Assembly: GCA_937892255.1 (NCBI GenBank)
Contig: CALAUL010000078.1
Location: forward strand, 1-64,000
DNA length: 64,000 bases
Reading direction: 5' to 3'
Origin: an uncultured Bacteroidales bacterium
GTDB taxonomy: Bacteria > Bacteroidota > Bacteroidia > Bacteroidales > Marinilabiliaceae
Each line of letters opens with the position of its first letter. The first letter of the stretch is position 1. A model generated the notes under the pieces. It was not told the DNA's origin. It saw only the letters and a program-made list of their open reading frames with translations, and searched no databases. The position numbers and the translations under genes are program-made. Shown piece by piece: positions 61,512 to 64,000 of this stretch.

Positions 61512-61555
61512 TAGGTACACCGTAGGTACACCATAGGCTCACCGTAGGTACAGCA
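61512..61555. repeat. Four tandem 11-bp repeats (TAGGTACACCG)
   Basis: Units start at 61512, 61523, 61534 and 61545: TAGGTACACCG, TAGGTACACCA, TAGGCTCACCG, TAGGTACAGCA. The 11-bp period is close to one helical turn and not a multiple of three, pointing to protein-binding sites rather than coding repeats. A CCCGCC/GGCGGG hairpin follows (61557-61580). Confidence 0.65.
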
Positions 61556-61666
61556 TCCCGCCCGCGCTTCTAATGGCGGGAGTCGCTACCCTTGAGCCTG
61601 CAACTCGGCTTTGACTTCCTGGTAGTACGCGCTATTGGTGGTAGCGTTTTTCACAAGAAGGAAATC

Positions 61667-61918
61667 ATGAAGAGCGGCTACGGGTATAGTCGTTCTGTGC
61701 GACATTTTGAAGAAATGCTTGCGGCTCCGAATGTATCAAGTTCAGAGGCTTATGCGCATTTCAGCAAAATGATAATGGTAGAGCCGTATGAGAATATATT
61801 TGGCAATATCGTTCAATTCCTCGTAGGAAAGGTGTAGATAAAAAGAAAGCCGAAATGCTGGTAAAAACACTTCGGCACTCTGATGATATGTTTGGCAAAG
61901 TTCTTACGGGTGCGTAAT
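61667..61918 (+). pseudogene. Phage protein, frameshifted near 61818
   Basis: ATG 61667, preceded by AAGGAA, encodes MKSGYGYSRSVRHFEEMLAA...KMIMVEPYENIFGNIVQFL and stops at 61837. A coherent continuation, RRKGVDKKKAEMLVKTLRHSDDMFGKVLTGA, lies in another frame and ends at TAA 61916-61918. The two parts look like one original protein of about 83 aa. Function unknown. It is the only plus-strand gene in the scrap. Confidence 0.5.
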
Positions 61919-62125
61919 GGTTCGCCAAAATTCGTTCTTCATATCGAGAGGGAGTTTGTCTGCGTATTCGCGGGCTTTCTCCTTCTCGTTTCGTATATGG
62001 AAGAGTGAAGCCAAATCCATATTTGCATCGTCTTCGGTGCAGTTTTTCAAGTAAAACTCTTTGTCGAGCATACCGATACGCTGACTCTCTTCGGGCGTAA
62101 TGTTGTGGTCAAATACTGTTTCCAT
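61904..62125 (-). CDS. Phage-associated hypothetical protein, 73 aa
   Basis: METVFDHNITPEESQRIGMLDKEFY...DLASLFHIRNEKEKAREYADKLP is acidic and helical. I recall similar small proteins beginning METVFDHN in Bacteroidetes Mu-like prophages, but no function is known. Its 3' end overlaps the frameshifted plus-strand gene by 15 bp. Confidence 0.55.
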   Translation of the reverse strand: METVFDHNITPEESQRIGMLDKEFYLKNCTEDDANMDLASLFHIRNEKEKAREYADKLPLDMKNEFWRTITHP

Positions 62126-62137
62126 ACCACAAATATA

Positions 62138-62371
62138 CTACTTTTTCTGGTTTTTACGGCGGATTAGGTGTTTGGAAATCACACAAAGGCGCGTTGATTT
62201 AGGTTTCCCCTCCTCAATCCCAGCCCCCCAAAGGGCTTCGAGTTTGCAGCCAATCTGTTGAGGTGTAAAAACCTCGTAGATAGCAGCCAGCGAGCCGAAA
62301 TAGTGTTCCTTCTTGCCATTGAGCGGCACGAAGAACTCCACCTTGATAATGTTTTCGTTAATTTTTCCCAT
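62138..62371 (-). CDS. Phage-associated hypothetical protein, 77 aa
   Basis: ATG 62371 gives MGKINENIIKVEFFVPLNGKKEHYFGSLAAIYEVFTPQQIGC...; the longer frame adds a doubtful N-terminus. A small beta/alpha protein with a basic C-terminus (KHLIRRKNQKK). It looks like those in the early region of Bacteroidetes transposable phages. 13 bp upstream of the 73-aa gene. Confidence 0.55.
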   Translation of the reverse strand: MGKINENIIKVEFFVPLNGKKEHYFGSLAAIYEVFTPQQIGCKLEALWGAGIEEGKPKSTRLCVISKHLIRRKNQKK

Positions 62372-62445
62372 TTTTGCGTTCCTTTGACTATTTCTGTTAA
62401 GTTGATAAGTTCCTTGCACCAAGACGCAAAACACCGCGAGAAGGG

Positions 62446-62640
62446 CTAATTTTGCGTCATCAGGTCGTACTCCAAAATCGTGAACCCTCGCGCCTTCAAT
62501 ACCTCGCGTATGGTGTCAAGATACTGCTCACCGGGACAGAGTAGCCGCACCTCGCGCGTTTTGTTCAGTCTATCGCATTTCAGTTTGACGCGGTAGGCGC
62601 AATCCGAATTATAGAGCGTGTTGAATTTGATAGTCATCAT
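62446..62640 (-). CDS. Phage-associated hypothetical protein, 64 aa (start uncertain)
   Basis: MMTIKFNTLYNSDCAYRVKLKCDRLNKTREVRLLC...VLKARGFTILEYD. The frame stays open upstream for about 34 codons to a stop at 62743-62745 (YYAGCRSAEKTNAEYEREISAFCREIDATKG) with no ATG, GTG or TTG. Either the gene starts at 62640/62637 or an original 5' end has been lost at the prophage edge. Confidence 0.5.
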   Translation of the reverse strand: MMTIKFNTLYNSDCAYRVKLKCDRLNKTREVRLLCPGEQYLDTIREVLKARGFTILEYDLMTQN

Positions 62641-62745
62641 TCCCTTCGTTGCGTCAATCTCGCGGCAGAAAGCGGAAATTTCCCGCTCGTATTCTGCGTT
62701 AGTCTTCTCTGCGCTTCTACAACCTGCATAATACTTAATTTCTCA

Positions 62746-62928
62746 CTCAAAACATATACCAAGCCTCCCCGTAAAAAGACACGAAATATAATCATTGGGG
62801 AACAGATGAAAGCCGTTTAAATTCGATTTGCGATGTTTTAGGGTACAAACAACAAACGCAGTAGTTAAAAAAAACAAAAAACCTAAAAATAAAAGAACGA
62901 CACACGTATCACAAACAAATAAAATAAA
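62746..62928. other. Junction between prophage scrap and nusB
   Basis: AT-rich gap with no gene that I accept. Composition drops abruptly from GC-rich phage sequence to AT-rich host sequence near 62730-62750, so the element's edge is probably here. No clear inverted terminal repeat or target duplication can be picked out by eye. Confidence 0.4.
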
Positions 62929-62936
62929 TATCTTTG
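62929..62936 (+). promoter_or_regulatory. -7 element of the nusB promoter
   Basis: TATCTTTG matches TAnnTTTG; expected start near 62943, 19 nt before ATG 62962. The -33 region is weak. Confidence 0.5.
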
Positions 62937-62961
62937 CAAGCAAATAAAAAGTTCTTTAAAC

Positions 62962-63894
62962 ATGTTAAGCAGAAGATTACTCAGAGTGAAAGTGATGCAG
63001 ATGATTTACGCTAACACTCAACAGGGCGAAAAGGAATACAGCAAAATAGAGAATGAGCTGTATCAGAGCATCACAAAGGCACACGAGTTGTACCACTTTA
63101 TTCTTCTTTTACCGGTAGCTTTGCGTCGTCATGCGGCAAGGCGTATTGAAAATGGAAAAAACAAGCTTCGACCCTCGAAGGACGAGTTGAATCCGAACAT
63201 GAGATTTGTCAACAACAAACTCGTTCACCAGCTTGAAAACAACCACATGCTTTCCGATTTTGTAGCAAGAACAGGTCTATCTTGGAGCAATGAAGAGGAC
63301 CTTTTAAAGAGCGTGTATGCGCGTTTTTGCAACAACGAATTGTACAAGGCATACATGTCGGAAAGAGCAGGGAGTTATGAAGATGACAAGACATTTATCT
63401 TGCGCTTTTTGTCAAAAGAGTTACCGACCTTTGCATTCTTCTTTGACGGATTGGAAAACATCGGCATCTACTGGAATGACGAAGCGGAATTTGTCATAAG
63501 CATGGCAATAAAAACCATAAAAGCATTCGATGAAGGCAACGACCAAGTAGAGCTACTTCCACTATTCAAAGATAGCGAAGACGAAGAATATGTCAAAACA
63601 TTGTTGCGCAAAGCATTGGCAACATCTGACGAGACATACGAACTTATAAAAACGTTCTCGCGCAATTGGGACCCGGAAAGAGTGACACTCATGGACGTGA
63701 TACTCATACAGCTTGCTGTAGCTGAGATGTTAGCATTCAAAGCAATACCCATAAAGGTAACTCTTAATGAGTATATAGAGCTATCGAAATATTACTCTAC
63801 AGAGAAGAGCCATATCTTTATTAATGGCATCTTGGAGAAGATAGTTCGACACATGGTGGAAGAAAAGAAACTAAGCCCTTCTCAGTTGCAATAA
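62962..63894 (+). CDS. nusB: Transcription antitermination factor NusB, long Bacteroidetes form, 310 aa
   Basis: N-terminal MLSRRLLRVKVMQMIYANTQQ corresponds to the NusB 'RR-ARE-A-Q-LY' start. A Bacteroidetes-specific middle insertion of about 150 residues follows, then the NusB core end with WDPERVTLMDVILIQLAVAEMLAF...KVTLNEYIELSKYYSTEKSHIFINGILEKI. It binds boxA RNA with S10 during rRNA transcription. The downstream gene is yajC, the usual order. Confidence 0.93.
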   Translation: MLSRRLLRVKVMQMIYANTQQGEKEYSKIENELYQSITKAHELYHFILLLPVALRRHAARRIENGKNKLRPSKDELNPNMRFVNNKLVHQLENNHMLSDFVARTGLSWSNEEDLLKSVYARFCNNELYKAYMSERAGSYEDDKTFILRFLSKELPTFAFFFDGLENIGIYWNDEAEFVISMAIKTIKAFDEGNDQVELLPLFKDSEDEEYVKTLLRKALATSDETYELIKTFSRNWDPERVTLMDVILIQLAVAEMLAFKAIPIKVTLNEYIELSKYYSTEKSHIFINGILEKIVRHMVEEKKLSPSQLQ

Positions 63895-63939
63895 CACATT
63901 AAGACAGACTAAGATATTAACTATAATAACAGAAAGAAT

Positions 63940-64000
63940 ATGTTCTACACATTACTACAAGCCACCACGGCACAAGAAGGAGGAAGCGCATTCATGCAGT
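63940..64000 (+). CDS. yajC: Start of preprotein translocase subunit YajC (partial)
   Basis: ATG 63940 opens MFYTLLQATTAQEGGSAFMQ, running off the window. A short N-terminus with LLQA...GG-S before a membrane helix, placed directly after nusB, is the normal Bacteroidetes YajC context. Only 20 codons are visible. Confidence 0.7.
   Translation, partial: MFYTLLQATTAQEGGSAFMQ

Noticed and set aside
62743..62943. 66-aa minus-strand hydrophobic frame at the prophage/nusB junction
   Set aside because: It would start inside the nusB promoter; the hydrophobicity follows from T-rich sequence.
1..64000. tRNA, rRNA, tmRNA, CRISPR arrays or complete insertion sequences
   Set aside because: I looked on both strands and found no cloverleaf with conserved T-loop, no regular repeat-spacer array and no transposase gene; a covariance-model scan would be needed to exclude divergent RNAs.

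Overview
The window reads as chromosome of a member of the Bacteroidales (Bacteroidota). I recognised no rRNA or tRNA genes, so the family cannot be fixed. Evidence for the order: promoters follow the Bacteroidetes pattern TTTG-N19-21-TAnnTTTG and Shine-Dalgarno sequences are rare. The gene content includes DUF4105, DUF4301, DUF4295, BspA-type leucine-rich repeats, an NfnAB pair, a long-form NusB followed by YajC, and an rpmB-rpmG-DUF4295 cluster. Base composition is AT-rich except for a visibly more GC-rich prophage scrap at about 60.4-62.7 kb.

Layout. 0-1 kb: 3' end of a probable phage tail-type protein, then a lipoprotein gene with its own promoter and terminator. 1.05-2.58 kb: a 1.5-kb AT-rich stretch with no convincing gene, carrying repeated motifs and a palindromic operator array in front of an HTH regulator gene. 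3.1-7.4 kb: pyrK-pyrD, a DUF4105 membrane protein and a serine beta-lactamase-family protein in one compact plus-strand run. 7.5-10.8 kb (minus): aroE-ligA-DUF6913-like. 10.9-13.4 kb (plus): acyl-CoA ligase and truA. 13.4-16.2 kb (minus): metallo-hydrolase, ybaK and a BspA-type LRR protein. 16.6-17.4 kb: an N-terminally truncated acyltransferase. 17.8-21.9 kb: clpC and DUF4301. 22.0-23.5 kb: a decayed restriction locus (McrB/McrC and HsdR remnants). 23.8-27.5 kb: gyrA and a TPR protein.

27.6-32.5 kb (minus): LTA-synthase-like sulfatase, patatin/surface-antigen phospholipase, YigZ. 32.5-35.9 kb (plus): RluA-type pseudouridine synthase and dnaX. 35.9-39.9 kb (minus): amidase, MlaD and the separate convergent gene dnaA. 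40.4-47.1 kb (plus): a TPP riboswitch with terminator, then thiS-thiE-thiG-thiC-thiH-thiF-thiE2-thiD. 47.1-54.7 kb (minus): TlpA-like lipoprotein, flavin reductase, ADP-ribosylglycohydrolase, NfnAB, Asp/Glu racemase, a frameshifted VanZ and ribosomal proteins L28/L33 with DUF4295. 55.0-59.4 kb (minus): diacylglycerol-kinase-like, RelA-type (p)ppGpp synthetase, methyltransferase, pncC. 59.5-62.7 kb: a degraded Mu-like prophage. 62.9-64 kb: nusB and the start of yajC.

Most interesting points. (1) dnaX appears to be expressed by a -1 frameshift or transcriptional slippage at an A10 run. The zero frame stops at once (gamma-like, 369 aa) and the -1 frame stays open to a tau-like protein of about 568 aa; this is the inverse of the E. 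coli arrangement. (2) The 7-mer GTTTACA/TGTAAAC is strongly over-represented between 1.6 and 6.5 kb, culminating in two 18-bp palindromes in front of the HTH regulator and a near copy in front of the DUF4105 gene. (3) Three short promoter-to-terminator cassettes on the plus strand of the prophage scrap look like small RNAs opposite tiny or decayed phage genes. All functional calls are by eye from sequence motifs; no database search was possible.
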